DNA from: Streptomyces anulatus
GTDB lineage: Bacteria > Actinomycetota > Actinomycetes > Streptomycetales > Streptomycetaceae
Length of the DNA: 64,000 bases
NCBI RefSeq assembly: GCF_014650675.1
Contig: NZ_BMVK01000006.1
Coordinates: forward strand, 425,680 to 489,679
Direction of reading: 5' to 3'
A model generated the notes under the pieces. It was not told the DNA's origin, did not search any database, and saw only the letters and a list, made by a program, of their open reading frames with translations. The position numbers and the translations under genes were made by a program. The stretch's first letter is position 1. Every line of letters starts with the position of its first letter. Shown here piece after piece: positions 50,361 to 59,980 of this stretch.

Positions 50361-51986
50361 GTGGAGAGCCACAGCGGAATCACCGTGCAGCGGGCGCTGG
50401 AGCTGCCGGGGCTGCGCGCCGGGCTCCCGGAGGTGGTGGCCGGCGCCGACCGGCTGAACCGTACGGTGCGCTGGGTGCACGCGGGCGAGGTCCCGAACAT
50501 CGCCTCGCTCCTCAAGGGCGGCGAGCTGCTCCTGACCACCGGCCTGGGCCTGGGCGCCCGCCCCGCCGAACAGCGCGCCTTCGTCCGCCGTCTCGCCGAC
50601 CGGGGCATCGCGGCCCTGGTGGTGGAGCTCGGCCCGCGCTTCGGCCGGCTGCCCGCCTCCATCGTGGACGCCGCCCGCACGGCCGGGCTCCCGCTGGTCC
50701 AGCTGCACCGTGAGGTGCCGTTCGTCGCGGTGACCGAGGAGGTGCACACCGAGATCGTCAACGGGCACTACGCGCTGCTCCAGCAGGCGGAGGAGGTGCA
50801 CCGGCGCGCCACCCGGGCGCTGCTCGACGGGGGCGGGGTGCCGCAGGTCCTCGGGATCCTCGCCGACTTCACCGCCAACCCGGTCTTCCTGGAGACGCCC
50901 GACGGCCGGCTCCTGTACGCGGCGTCCACCGGCACCGGCCCGGTGGGCGCGGACCCGCTCCAGGTCTGGGAGGGCATGCGCGGCGACCGGGCGGCCCGGG
51001 AGAGCCCGCCGGCCGGTGCGGTGCTGGTGGACGTGCCCGGCGGCGGGCCCGAGACCGGTGCGGTACGGGCCCGGCTGGTGCTGCTCGCGGTGGCCGGGCC
51101 GCTGGCGACCGTGCACCGGATGGCGGCGGAGCGCGCGGCGGGCCTGCTCGCCGTCGTGCTGATGCAGGCCCGGCAGGAGGAGGAGCTGGCGGCCCGGGGC
51201 CGGGGCGACTTCCTCACCGACCTCGCGGAGGGCCGGATCGCTCCGGAGGACGCCCCCGCCCAGGCCCGGGTGCTCGGCTTCCGGCCCGGCGACACCCCGC
51301 TGCTCCCGGTGGTGATGCGGCTGGCCCCCGAGCTGTCCCCGTCGGGCAACTGGGCGGTGCTGGCCCGTGCGGTCCTGGAGGAACTGGCCTCGGTCGGGGT
51401 GCCGGTGCTGCTCGGCGTACGGCCCGTGGAGGGGCGGGTCCCGCTGCTGCTGGGGCTGCGTTCGGAGGGCGAGCGCACCGCGGTCGCGGACCGGGTGGCG
51501 GCGGCGCTGCGGGCCGGGGTGGAGCGGGCCGGCCTCGACCGCGCCGGATCGCAGCCGCCGGTCGTCGTGGTCGGCGTCCCGGGCGGCTGGGCCGCGGCGG
51601 GCGCGGGGCTGCGGCACGCGTCGGAGACGGCGACGGCCGCGCAGGGCCTGGACGACCGGCCCTGGTACGACGCCCGGCGCCTCGACATCGACCTGCTGCT
51701 GTGGCGGCTGCGGGACCATCCGGACCTCGCGGCGTTCGTGAACCGGGCGATCGGCCCGCTGCGCGAGCACGACCGCACCTCGCGCCCGCCGCTGCTCCCG
51801 ACGCTGCAGGCGTATCTGGCGCACGCGGGCCGCAAGGCGGAGACCGCCCGCGATCTGCACCTCAACCGGCAGACGCTCTACAACCGCCTGGCCCGGATCG
51901 GCGAGCTGCTGGGCACGGACCTGGACGACCCGCAGACGGTGCTGGCGCTGAGCCTGGCGCTGCGGGCCCGACGCCACACGACCTGA
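50361..51986 (+). CDS. PucR family transcriptional regulator
   Basis: A 541-residue regulator. The N-terminal PucR domain runs from about 8 to 130 (VQRALELPGLRAGLPEVVAG, RTVRWVHAGEVPNIASLLKG). A GGDEF-like or linker middle part follows, then the C-terminal HTH_30 (LLPTLQAYLAHAGRKAETARDLHLNRQTLYNRLARIGELLG, in parts: LLPTLQAYLAHAGRKAE, TARDLHLNRQTLYNRL). Members control purine, amine or amino-acid catabolism. No catabolic operon is adjacent, so the target is unknown. AAGGGAAG is the ribosome binding site, a little far (12 bases) from the GTG. Confidence 0.88.
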   Translation: MESHSGITVQRALELPGLRAGLPEVVAGADRLNRTVRWVHAGEVPNIASLLKGGELLLTTGLGLGARPAEQRAFVRRLADRGIAALVVELGPRFGRLPASIVDAARTAGLPLVQLHREVPFVAVTEEVHTEIVNGHYALLQQAEEVHRRATRALLDGGGVPQVLGILADFTANPVFLETPDGRLLYAASTGTGPVGADPLQVWEGMRGDRAARESPPAGAVLVDVPGGGPETGAVRARLVLLAVAGPLATVHRMAAERAAGLLAVVLMQARQEEELAARGRGDFLTDLAEGRIAPEDAPAQARVLGFRPGDTPLLPVVMRLAPELSPSGNWAVLARAVLEELASVGVPVLLGVRPVEGRVPLLLGLRSEGERTAVADRVAAALRAGVERAGLDRAGSQPPVVVVGVPGGWAAAGAGLRHASETATAAQGLDDRPWYDARRLDIDLLLWRLRDHPDLAAFVNRAIGPLREHDRTSRPPLLPTLQAYLAHAGRKAETARDLHLNRQTLYNRLARIGELLGTDLDDPQTVLALSLALRARRHTT

Positions 51987-52010
51987 GCGCAGCCCCCGGA
52001 ACCCGCCGCT

Positions 52011-53108
52011 TCAGCGCACCCGCCCCGTCGCCAGCGGCTGCGCCAACTCGTCGTAGACGCTGAGCACATGGGCGATCGTGTCGTCCTCGGTCGGCCAGCC
52101 CGCCGCCTGCACCCGCCCGGCCTCGGCGAGCCGGGCGCGCTCCGCCGGGTCGCCGAGCAGCCTCACGACCGTACGGGCGAGCGCCTCTGCGTTGCCGTAC
52201 GGCACCAACTCGGCGGCCCGGCCGACCAGTTCGGGCACGCCGCCGACGGCGGTGGCGACGAGCGGCACCCCGGCGCGCAGCGCCTCCTGCGCCAGCAGGG
52301 AGCGGCCCTCCCACCGGCTCGGCAGCAGGGCCAGATCGGCGGCGGCGAGCAACTCCCCCACACCGTCCCGGCACCCGATGAGCGTGACGGGCAACTGCTC
52401 GTCCCTGATCTGGCGTTGCAGTGCGTTCCGGTCGCGCCCCTCCCCCGCGATGACGAGCAGCGGCACGGGGTCCAGACTCCGCCAGACGCGGGCCGCGTCC
52501 AGCAGGACGTCGAAGCCGTGATGCGGCACGAGACTGCCGACGGCCATCAGCAACGGCCGGTCCACCGCCCCCAGTTCGGCCCGTGCCTTGCCCTCGCCGT
52601 CGGTGCCGTCCGAGCGCGGGGGCGGGACGGCGACGGGGGCGAGCCGGGCGTCGCGGGCGCCCCGCTCACGGGCCAGGTCCACCAGATCGGACGAGGGCGC
52701 GAGGACCACGGCCGCCGCCCGTGCGGCGCGCCGTTCCAGCAGGTGGAGGATCTGGCGGCGGGCGCCTTCCGCGTACCGCCGCGTGTGCCAGGTCATCACC
52801 AGCGGCACGGCGCGGCCGCTCAGCGCGAGGGCGGTGCGGGCGGCCGCGTGGAGTCCATGGGCGTGGACGACGTCCGCTCCCGTGCAGGCGGCCCGCAGCG
52901 CGGCGACGGCGGCCGGGTCGCTGCGCCGGGGCACCGGGAGGAACCGGGCTCCGGTCGCCGTGAAGTCGTAGGCGCGGTCCACCGCGGGCGGGGCGCAGAC
53001 GGTCACCTGTACCCCGCGCGCCACCAGCCCGGCGGCCAGCGAACCGACGTGCGCGCTACTGCCCGCACTGCCGCCGCCCAGGACTTGGACCGTACGCAGT
53101 TGTGACAC
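52011..53108 (-). CDS. GT4-type glycosyltransferase
   Basis: A 365-residue GT-B glycosyltransferase: N-terminal VQVLGGGSAGSSAHVGSLAAGL (as VQVLGGGSAGSSAH / VGSLAAGL), VVHAHGLHAA, and the donor-side motifs LLMAVGSLVPHHGFDVLLDA, LLPSRWEGRSLLAQEALRAG with its EX7E (E near 280 and 288). The GTG at 53108 has GGAG nine bases upstream. In streptomycetes this gene lies beside recN and is thought to make an envelope glycan or glycolipid; substrate unknown. Confidence 0.85.
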   Translation of the reverse strand: MSQLRTVQVLGGGSAGSSAHVGSLAAGLVARGVQVTVCAPPAVDRAYDFTATGARFLPVPRRSDPAAVAALRAACTGADVVHAHGLHAAARTALALSGRAVPLVMTWHTRRYAEGARRQILHLLERRAARAAAVVLAPSSDLVDLARERGARDARLAPVAVPPPRSDGTDGEGKARAELGAVDRPLLMAVGSLVPHHGFDVLLDAARVWRSLDPVPLLVIAGEGRDRNALQRQIRDEQLPVTLIGCRDGVGELLAAADLALLPSRWEGRSLLAQEALRAGVPLVATAVGGVPELVGRAAELVPYGNAEALARTVVRLLGDPAERARLAEAGRVQAAGWPTEDDTIAHVLSVYDELAQPLATGRVR

Positions 53109-53294
53109 GTTGATTGGCTCCCCGGGGCTCCGGAGTCGGCGGAAAGTACAGCGCCAAGGATGCCAGCCCGTACGCACGTTCCGGGACCGCCGTAACGTTG
53201 CTGCCGCACTCATGGCGACAACCGACCACACCGCGCCACTCTCCCGGGTGAATATCGGGGTGCGAGGTTGTCGTCATCCGCCCTGCGGAAGCGC

Positions 53295-53325
53295 GTACGG
53301 GCGGAGGGAATCCCCCCGCCCGTAC
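53295..53325 (-). terminator. Hairpin after recN
   Basis: GTACGGGCGG and CCGCCCGTAC with an inner GGG/CCC pair across one A/C mismatch and an AAT loop, 22 bases after the recN stop. Confidence 0.65.
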
Positions 53326-53347
53326 CCGTACGGCCCTCCGCTAGCGG

Positions 53348-55090
53348 CTATTCGGCGCGGGCCGTGGCCAGCAGCTCCTCCGCGTGGGCGCGGGCCGTCT
53401 CGGAGTCCTCCTGGCCCGCCAGCATCCGCGACAGCTCCCGGACCCGGTCCTCGCCCTCCAGGACGGTGACCCCGCTGCGGGTCACCGAGCCGTCCACGGT
53501 CTTCTCGACCAGCAGCTGCCGGTCGGCGAAGGCCGCCACCTGCGGCAGGTGGGTCACGACGACCACCTGGGCGGACCGGGCGAGCTTGGCGAGCCGTCGG
53601 CCGACCTCGACCGCCGCCTTGCCGCCGACGCCCGCGTCGACCTCGTCGAAGAGATACGTCGGTACGGGGTCGGAGCCCGCGAAGACGACCTCGACCGCGA
53701 GCATCACCCGGGACAGCTCGCCGCCCGAAGCGCCCTTGGCGATCGGCCGGGGCTGGGCCCCGGGGTGCGGGGCGAGCAGCAGCTCGACCTCGTCCGCGCC
53801 CGACGGGCCGTAGGCGACGCTGCGCCCGCCGATGTCGATGCCGGACGCCTCGTCCGCCGCCTCGGTCTGCCGGATGGCGAAGGAGACCCGGGCGTGCGGC
53901 ATGGCGAGCGAGGCCAGCTCGTCCGTCACCGCCTCGGCGAACCGGGCGGCCGCCTCCGTACGCGCGTCGGTCAACGCCTGTCCGAGCACGGAGAGTTCGG
54001 CCCGCAGCCCGTCGCGCTCGGCGGTCAGTTCGCCGATGCGCTCGTCGTCGCCCTCCAGTTCGGTGAGCCGGCCGGCGCCCTCCTGGGCCCAGGCGAGCAC
54101 GGCCGTGATGTCCGAGCCGTACTTCCGGGTCAGGGTGGTCAGCGCGGCCCGGCGCTCCTCCACGGCGGCCAGCCGCAGCGGGTCGGCTTCCAGTTGGTCG
54201 GCGTACCCGGCCAGCTCGCCGGAGACGTCGGCGATCAGGATGGAGATCTCCCCGATCCGGTCGGCCAGCGCGGCCAGCGCCGGGTCGTGGGCCCGGACCC
54301 CGTCCAGGGCCTGCCCGGCGGCGGCGACCACGGTGGTGGCGTCGACGCTCTCCGGATCCTCCGGGTTCCCCGCGAGCGCGGTGTGCGCGAGGGAGGCCGC
54401 GGAGGCGAGCGCCTCGGCATGTCCGAGCCGCTCCGCCTCGGCGGCCAGCTCGACGTCCTCGCCCGGCAACGGCTCGACGGCGGCCACCTCGTTCAGACCG
54501 AAGCGCAGCAGATCCGCCTCCTGGGCCCGCTCCCGGGCCCGGGTGGTCAGCTCCTCCAAGGTCGCGGCGACGGTCCGCAGCCGCCGGTAGGCCGCCGTGT
54601 ACGCGGCGTGCGGGCCCGCCACGCCGTCCCCGGCGTACCGGTCCAGCGCCCCCCGCTGCCGCGCGGGCTTGAGCAGGCCCTGCTGGTCGGTCTGGCCGTG
54701 CACGGCGACGAGTTCGTCCGCCAGCTCGGTCAGGACCCCCACCGGCACGGATCTGCCGCCGAGATGGGCCCGTGAGCGTCCTTCGGCCGAAACGGTACGG
54801 CTGATGAGCAGCGCACCGTCGTCGAGTTCCGCCCCGGCCTCCTCGGCCCGCAGCGCCGCCGCGTCGCCCTCGGACACCGTGATCCGGCCCTCGACGACCG
54901 CGGCCTTGGCCCCGACCCGTACGAGGGCGGGGTCCGCGCGCCCGCCGAGCAGCAGCCCGAGGCTCGTGACGACCATGGTCTTGCCCGCACCGGTCTCACC
55001 CGTGACCGCGGTGAAACCGGGTGACAGCTCCACCACCGCGTCGTCGATGACTCCGAGCGACCGTATCCGCATCTCCTCCAGCACGGACAT
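53348..55090 (-). CDS. recN: DNA repair protein RecN
   Basis: A 580-residue SMC-like repair ATPase. Walker A GETGAGKTM (near 31-39), long coiled-coil arms from about 150 to 380 (many ELTTRARERAQEADL-type heptads), signature GASGGELSRVMLA and Walker B YLFDEVDAGVGG, then VVVVTHLPQVAAFAD. It acts early in double-strand break repair. The ATG at 55090 is preceded by AAGG only. nadK and tlyA lie upstream in the conserved tlyA-nadK-recN order of actinobacteria. Confidence 0.96.
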   Translation of the reverse strand: MSVLEEMRIRSLGVIDDAVVELSPGFTAVTGETGAGKTMVVTSLGLLLGGRADPALVRVGAKAAVVEGRITVSEGDAAALRAEEAGAELDDGALLISRTVSAEGRSRAHLGGRSVPVGVLTELADELVAVHGQTDQQGLLKPARQRGALDRYAGDGVAGPHAAYTAAYRRLRTVAATLEELTTRARERAQEADLLRFGLNEVAAVEPLPGEDVELAAEAERLGHAEALASAASLAHTALAGNPEDPESVDATTVVAAAGQALDGVRAHDPALAALADRIGEISILIADVSGELAGYADQLEADPLRLAAVEERRAALTTLTRKYGSDITAVLAWAQEGAGRLTELEGDDERIGELTAERDGLRAELSVLGQALTDARTEAAARFAEAVTDELASLAMPHARVSFAIRQTEAADEASGIDIGGRSVAYGPSGADEVELLLAPHPGAQPRPIAKGASGGELSRVMLAVEVVFAGSDPVPTYLFDEVDAGVGGKAAVEVGRRLAKLARSAQVVVVTHLPQVAAFADRQLLVEKTVDGSVTRSGVTVLEGEDRVRELSRMLAGQEDSETARAHAEELLATARAE

Positions 55091-55185
55091 GACCTTACGA
55101 GGTCCCGGGGCGGGCGCGCGACGGCCCCCGCCCCCGGATTCACTCTCCCGAGGGTCGCGGGAACCGTGGAACGTCTCCGGATCCG

Positions 55186-56099
55186 TCAGTGGGGCGCGCC
55201 CCGCCAGCCCGAGACGGGCAGCGCGAACTTCGCCACCAGCCGGTCGGTGAACGAGGCCTGGTGCAGCCGCGCCAGCCGTACGGGCACCGCACCGCGCCGC
55301 ACCTCGACCCGCGCGCCGGCGGGCAGCTCCACGGTCCGCCGCCCGTCGCACCACAGCACCCCGTGCGGGGTGTGCGGCTGGACCTCGACCGCGAGCACGG
55401 ACGTGGGCGAGGTCACCAGCGGCTTGGCGAACAGCGCGTGGGCGCTGATCGGGACCATCAGCAGCGCCTCGACCTCGGGCCAGACGACGGGCCCGCCCGC
55501 CGAGAAGGCGTACGCGGTCGAACCGGTCGGGGTCGCGCAGACGATCCCGTCGCAGCCGAACCCGGTGACCGGGCGGCCGTCGATCTCCAGGACGACTTCG
55601 AGCATCCGCTCGGGCGACACCTTCTGCACGGCCGCCTCGTTGAGCGCCCAGTCGCTGTGCACGACGTCGCCGTTGCTGTGCACGAGGACGTCGATCGTCA
55701 TCCGCTCCTCGACCTCGTAGTCGCGGGTGACGACCCGGGAGACCACCTGGTCGAGGTCGTCGCGCTCGGCCTCGGCGAGGAAGCCGACGCGTCCGAGGTT
55801 GACGCCGAGCATCGGCACCCCGGAGGCGCGGGAGAACTCCGCGCCGCGCAACAGGGTGCCGTCACCTCCGAGGACGATCAGCAGCTCGCAGCCGTCCACG
55901 GCCGACGGGCTGGTGTCGGTGACCGTCTCCACGGTGTCCGGCAGCGGCAGATCGGCCGCCTCGGTCGCCGAGACCCGTACGCCGAGCCCGTTGCGCAGCA
56001 GCCCCTGCACGACGAGCTCCGCGCTGCGGATCGCGGCCGGCCGGCCGGTGTGCGCCAAAAGGAAGACTGTTCGTGCCGCATTCGTGGTCACATTCGTCG

Positions 56100-56103
<4 letters not shown>
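55186..56103 (-). CDS. nadK: NAD kinase
   Basis: A 305-residue ATP- or polyphosphate-dependent NAD kinase. GGDGTLLRGAEF holds the catalytic Asp; NEAAVQKVSPERML, DGIVCATPTGSTAYAFSAGG are the conserved NE and glycine-rich motifs. I chose TTG 56103, which has GGAGG about seven bases upstream and overlaps the tlyA stop (TTGA); GTG 56091 is an alternative lacking a site. It makes NADP from NAD and complements the NAD salvage operon at 31-35 kb. Confidence 0.94.
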
Positions 56104-56915
<812 letters not shown>

Positions 56916-56922
56916 GTTCGGT

Positions 56923-57327
56923 TCAGCTCCTGTTGTCGTGGTGCGTGTGGTGATGCGTGTCGTGCGGTCGGTGCGAGGGCGTGGACGCGGGACCCGGCAC
57001 GGCGGCCGGACGGGCGTCCAGCGAGGTCAGCTCCGACCGCAGCCCACGGTGTACATCCTCGTACACCTCGATGTGCCCGTCCGCCGGGAGGTGGTCCGCA
57101 TCGGCGAGACGCTCCAGCCGGGCGTCCACCGCGGCGTGGCCGGTGGGGGTGCGCACGACCCCCAGGGGTGCGGGCTCGGCCGGCTCGAAGGAGGGCACCC
57201 CGAGGGCCTGCCCCCCGGCCCCGGTCGCGTCCGCCACCGGCCCGTCCACCGGCCCGTCCATCGCCGGGTCCGGCTCGTCGGGCGTGCTCACGGGCGGTAC
57301 CTCCGCCTCCGGCGTCCAGTCGCTCAT
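56923..57327 (-). CDS. Small hypothetical protein with His-rich tail
   Basis: A 134-residue protein starting MSDWTPEAEVPPVSTPDEPD, with a Pro/Gly/Ala-rich N-terminal half and a more ordered GHAAVDARLERLADADHLPADGHIEVYEDVHRGLRSEL (in parts: GHAAVDARLERLADADHLP, HIEVYEDVHRGLRSEL). The tail ends HDTHHHTHHDNRS, a possible metal-binding element. It precedes tlyA by seven bases, so it is translated from the same mRNA. Small proteins of this kind are frequent before tlyA in streptomycetes; function unknown. Confidence 0.7.
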   Translation of the reverse strand: MSDWTPEAEVPPVSTPDEPDPAMDGPVDGPVADATGAGGQALGVPSFEPAEPAPLGVVRTPTGHAAVDARLERLADADHLPADGHIEVYEDVHRGLRSELTSLDARPAAVPGPASTPSHRPHDTHHHTHHDNRS

Positions 57328-57369
57328 GCCGAAACGCTACCGCGACAGGCCGGTGTACCGTCGAGCACG

Positions 57370-57717
57370 ATGGCGACCATGGCTGAGTGCCGCAGCGCAC
57401 TGAGAAGACTTTCCGACAACCTCGCAGCCGCCGAGGGCGACGTGCGCGGCACGGCTGCCCTCGACCGCTCGCTGAGCTGTCACATCAAGGACCTCGACAT
57501 CACGTTCACCGGCCGGCTGGCCGATGGCCGGATCCTGGTACGGGACACGGTCGAGGGGCCGCCCCGGGAGAAGGCCGAGATCAGACTCGCGATGACGGGC
57601 GACGACCTGGTGGCACTGGTGGACGGCGACCTGAACTTCGCGAAGGCGTGGGGCTCGGGCCGCGTACGCCTGGAGGCGGGCTTCCGGGACCTGCTGAAAC
57701 TGAGATCGCTGCTGTAG
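57370..57717 (+). CDS. SCP2-like sterol-carrier domain protein
   Basis: A 115-residue protein with the SCP2-like lipid-binding fold: LDRSLSCHIKDLDITFTGRL, then KAEIRLAMTGDDLVALVDGDLNFAKAWGSG (in parts: KAEIRLAMTGDDLVALVDG, DLNFAKAWGSG) and VRLEAGFRDLLKLRSLL. It probably binds a hydrophobic ligand in a groove. The ATG at 57370 is used here; ATG 57379 is in frame. It is divergent from the tlyA unit with 42 bases between starts. Confidence 0.8.
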   Translation: MATMAECRSALRRLSDNLAAAEGDVRGTAALDRSLSCHIKDLDITFTGRLADGRILVRDTVEGPPREKAEIRLAMTGDDLVALVDGDLNFAKAWGSGRVRLEAGFRDLLKLRSLL

Positions 57718-57812
57718 ACGGGCGACGACCAGATCAAGCCCGTCCGGCGATTGAGGACAAAGCGCCCACCGGGGCGCACCCCGCGCCCACCGCCGTACCC
57801 CCTGCCCACCCC

Positions 57813-58616
57813 CTACGCGGCGGCCACTTTCCGAGCCTTACGCGCGGCCGGCACGACCAACGGCGTCCCCGTCTCCGGGTCGTCGATCACCTGGCACCGC
57901 ATCCCGAACACCCGCTCCACCAGCGCCGCGTCGACCACCTCCGAAGGCGGTCCCTCCGCGACGATGTCCCCGTCCCGCATCGCGATGAGATGCGTGGCGT
58001 ACCGCGCGGCGTGGTTCAGGTCGTGGAGCACCGCCACCAGCGTGCGCCCCTGCGTCTCGTGCAGCTCCGCGCACAGGTCGAGGACATCGATCTGGTGCTG
58101 GATGTCGAGGTACGTCGTCGGCTCGTCGAGCAGCAGCAGCGGCGTCTGCTGGGCCAGCGCCATGGCGATCCAGACCCGCTGACGCTGACCGCCGGACAGT
58201 TCGTCGACATAGCGGTCGGCAAGCTCGGCGACGCCGGTGGACTCCATGGACTCGTCGACGACCCGCTCGTCCTCCGGCGACCACTGCCGCAGCAGCCCCT
58301 GGTGGGGGTACCGGCCGCGGGCGACGAGGTCGGCGACGGTGATCCCGTCGGGCGCTATGGAGGACTGGGGCAGCAGCCCCAGCGTCCGGGCGACCTTCTT
58401 CGCGGGCAGCTGGTGGATGGTCTGCCCGTCCAGCAGGACCTGCCCCCGGCTCGGCTTCAGCATCCGGGCGAGGGCGCGCAGCAGGGTCGACTTGCCGCAG
58501 GCGTTGGGACCGACGATCACGGTGAAGGAGTTGTCGGGAATCTCCACCGAGAGGTTCTCGGTGATGACCCGCTGGTCGTAGCCGAGGGTCACCGATTCTG
58601 CGGTGAGGCGCTGCAT
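57813..58616 (-). CDS. Siderophore-type ABC transporter ATPase, orphan
   Basis: A 267-residue FecE/FhuC-type ATPase: Walker A GPNACGKST, LSGGQRQRVWIAMALAQ, Walker B LLLLDEPTTYLD, H-switch LHDLNHAARYA. LGLLPQSSIAPDGITVADLV is typical of iron-siderophore ATPases. No permease or binding protein is near, so it must serve complexes encoded elsewhere. An iron-box-like sequence at 58689-58707 lies 73 bases upstream, indicating DmdR/IdeR control and expression on iron starvation. Confidence 0.9.
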   Translation of the reverse strand: MQRLTAESVTLGYDQRVITENLSVEIPDNSFTVIVGPNACGKSTLLRALARMLKPSRGQVLLDGQTIHQLPAKKVARTLGLLPQSSIAPDGITVADLVARGRYPHQGLLRQWSPEDERVVDESMESTGVAELADRYVDELSGGQRQRVWIAMALAQQTPLLLLDEPTTYLDIQHQIDVLDLCAELHETQGRTLVAVLHDLNHAARYATHLIAMRDGDIVAEGPPSEVVDAALVERVFGMRCQVIDDPETGTPLVVPAARKARKVAAA

Positions 58617-58688
58617 GGTCGTACTCCCGGAGTCGGTGAGGTGGAGCGCACGGCGCGGGGCACGGGCAGACCACCGAGCAGCACCAGG

Positions 58689-58707
58689 TTAGGTTAGCCT
58701 ATCTTCC
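58689..58707. promoter_or_regulatory. Iron box (DmdR1/IdeR-type)
   Basis: TTAGGTTAGCCTATCTTCC matches the first 13 positions of the consensus TTAGGTTAGSCTAACCTAA exactly and diverges after that. It lies upstream of the orphan siderophore ATPase (start 58616). Confidence 0.75.
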
Positions 58708-58878
58708 TCTTCACGCCAGTGGTCGCGGGCCGCCGCCCCACACCCTCGACACCCTCAACACCTTCGCGTGCCAAGGGCGTCGAGAGGCGGCGCGGATCGG
58801 TTGGTCGGGCGACGCCGGGGTCCGCTGCGCGGGTGGCGCCAGACGTCGGTCCGTCGGGCCGTGCCGGGGGGAACCGGT

Positions 58879-59910
58879 TCAGAGCCCGAGCCCGGCGAGG
58901 GCCTTCCCCGTCTCCAGCCCGCACACACCCGAACCGGCGAAGCTCCAGGCCGCCGCGCAGAGCGCCCGCAGCCCGTCGAGCGCCTCGCCCTCGCCCTCCA
59001 GCACCAGGCCGTCCCCGCGCACGGCAGCCGTCCAGCCCCCGCACCGGTACGCGTCACCGGCCGGCGTCACCTCGGGCTGCCCGGTCAGCAGCCCCCGCAG
59101 GTCCCGGTCCACATAGGTCGGCCGGTGCTGGGGCGGAGCGGCCAGCAACTGCGCCGCGTCGGTCACCCCGGTCAGCACCAGCAGCGAGTCCACGCCCCCG
59201 TTGAACGCGCCCTCGATGTCCGTGTCCAGCCGGTCCCCGACGACGATCGGCCGCTTCGCCCCGGTCCGCAGCACGGTCTCGCGGTGCATCGGCGGCAACG
59301 GCTTCCCGGCGACCTGCGGCTCGGCCCCGGTGGCGATCCGGACGACCTCGACCGCTGCCCCGTTGCCGGGCGCGATGCCCCGGGCGCCCGGGATGGTCAG
59401 GTCGGTGTTGGACGCGAACCACGGCAGCCCGCGCCGGATCGCGTAGCTCGCCTCGGCGAACCGCCCCCACGCCATGTCCGGCCCGCCGTATCCCTGCGCC
59501 ACCGCCGCCGGGTCGTCGTCCGCCGACTCCACCGGCACCAGCCCGCGCTCGCGCAGCGCGACCCGCAGCCCTTCGCCGCCGATCGCCAGCACCCTTGCCC
59601 CGGGCGGCAGTTGATCGGCGACCAGGCGGGCGACGGCCTGCGCGGAGGTGATCACATCGGAGGGTTCGGCGGGCACCCCGAGCTCCGTCAGGTGCTCCGC
59701 CACCGCGTCCGGCGTCCGCAGCGCGTTGTTGGTGACGTAGGCGAGGTGCATGCCCCCGGCCCGCGCCACGGTCAGCGACTCCACGGCGTGGCCGATGGCT
59801 TCCCCGCCCGCGTACACGACCCCGTCGAGGTCGAGGAGAGCCGTGTCGTACGCCTCGCTCAGCGCCGTACTGCTCCCCGACGGCCGGGACCTGTCCTGCT
59901 GGTGGCTCAT
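58879..59910 (-). CDS. HAD-superfamily IIA phosphatase (NagD/PGP-like)
   Basis: A 343-residue phosphatase with motif I LLDLDGVVYAGG (DxDGV), motif II TNNALRTP, and motif III/IV RPIVVGDRLDTDIEGAFNGG, and a C2 cap between, including PWFASNTDLTIPGARG. This fits phosphoglycolate phosphatase / 4-nitrophenylphosphatase-like enzymes. An extra C-terminal 60 residues follow the usual end. AGGAG lies nine bases before the ATG. Substrate is not fixed by sequence. Confidence 0.88.
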   Translation of the reverse strand: MSHQQDRSRPSGSSTALSEAYDTALLDLDGVVYAGGEAIGHAVESLTVARAGGMHLAYVTNNALRTPDAVAEHLTELGVPAEPSDVITSAQAVARLVADQLPPGARVLAIGGEGLRVALRERGLVPVESADDDPAAVAQGYGGPDMAWGRFAEASYAIRRGLPWFASNTDLTIPGARGIAPGNGAAVEVVRIATGAEPQVAGKPLPPMHRETVLRTGAKRPIVVGDRLDTDIEGAFNGGVDSLLVLTGVTDAAQLLAAPPQHRPTYVDRDLRGLLTGQPEVTPAGDAYRCGGWTAAVRGDGLVLEGEGEALDGLRALCAAAWSFAGSGVCGLETGKALAGLGL

Positions 59911-59980
59911 ATGGATCGCTCCTCTTCCAGGCTTCCGCCCCGATCATCGCGTATGCCCGCTGCACACATACGATGCCCTG

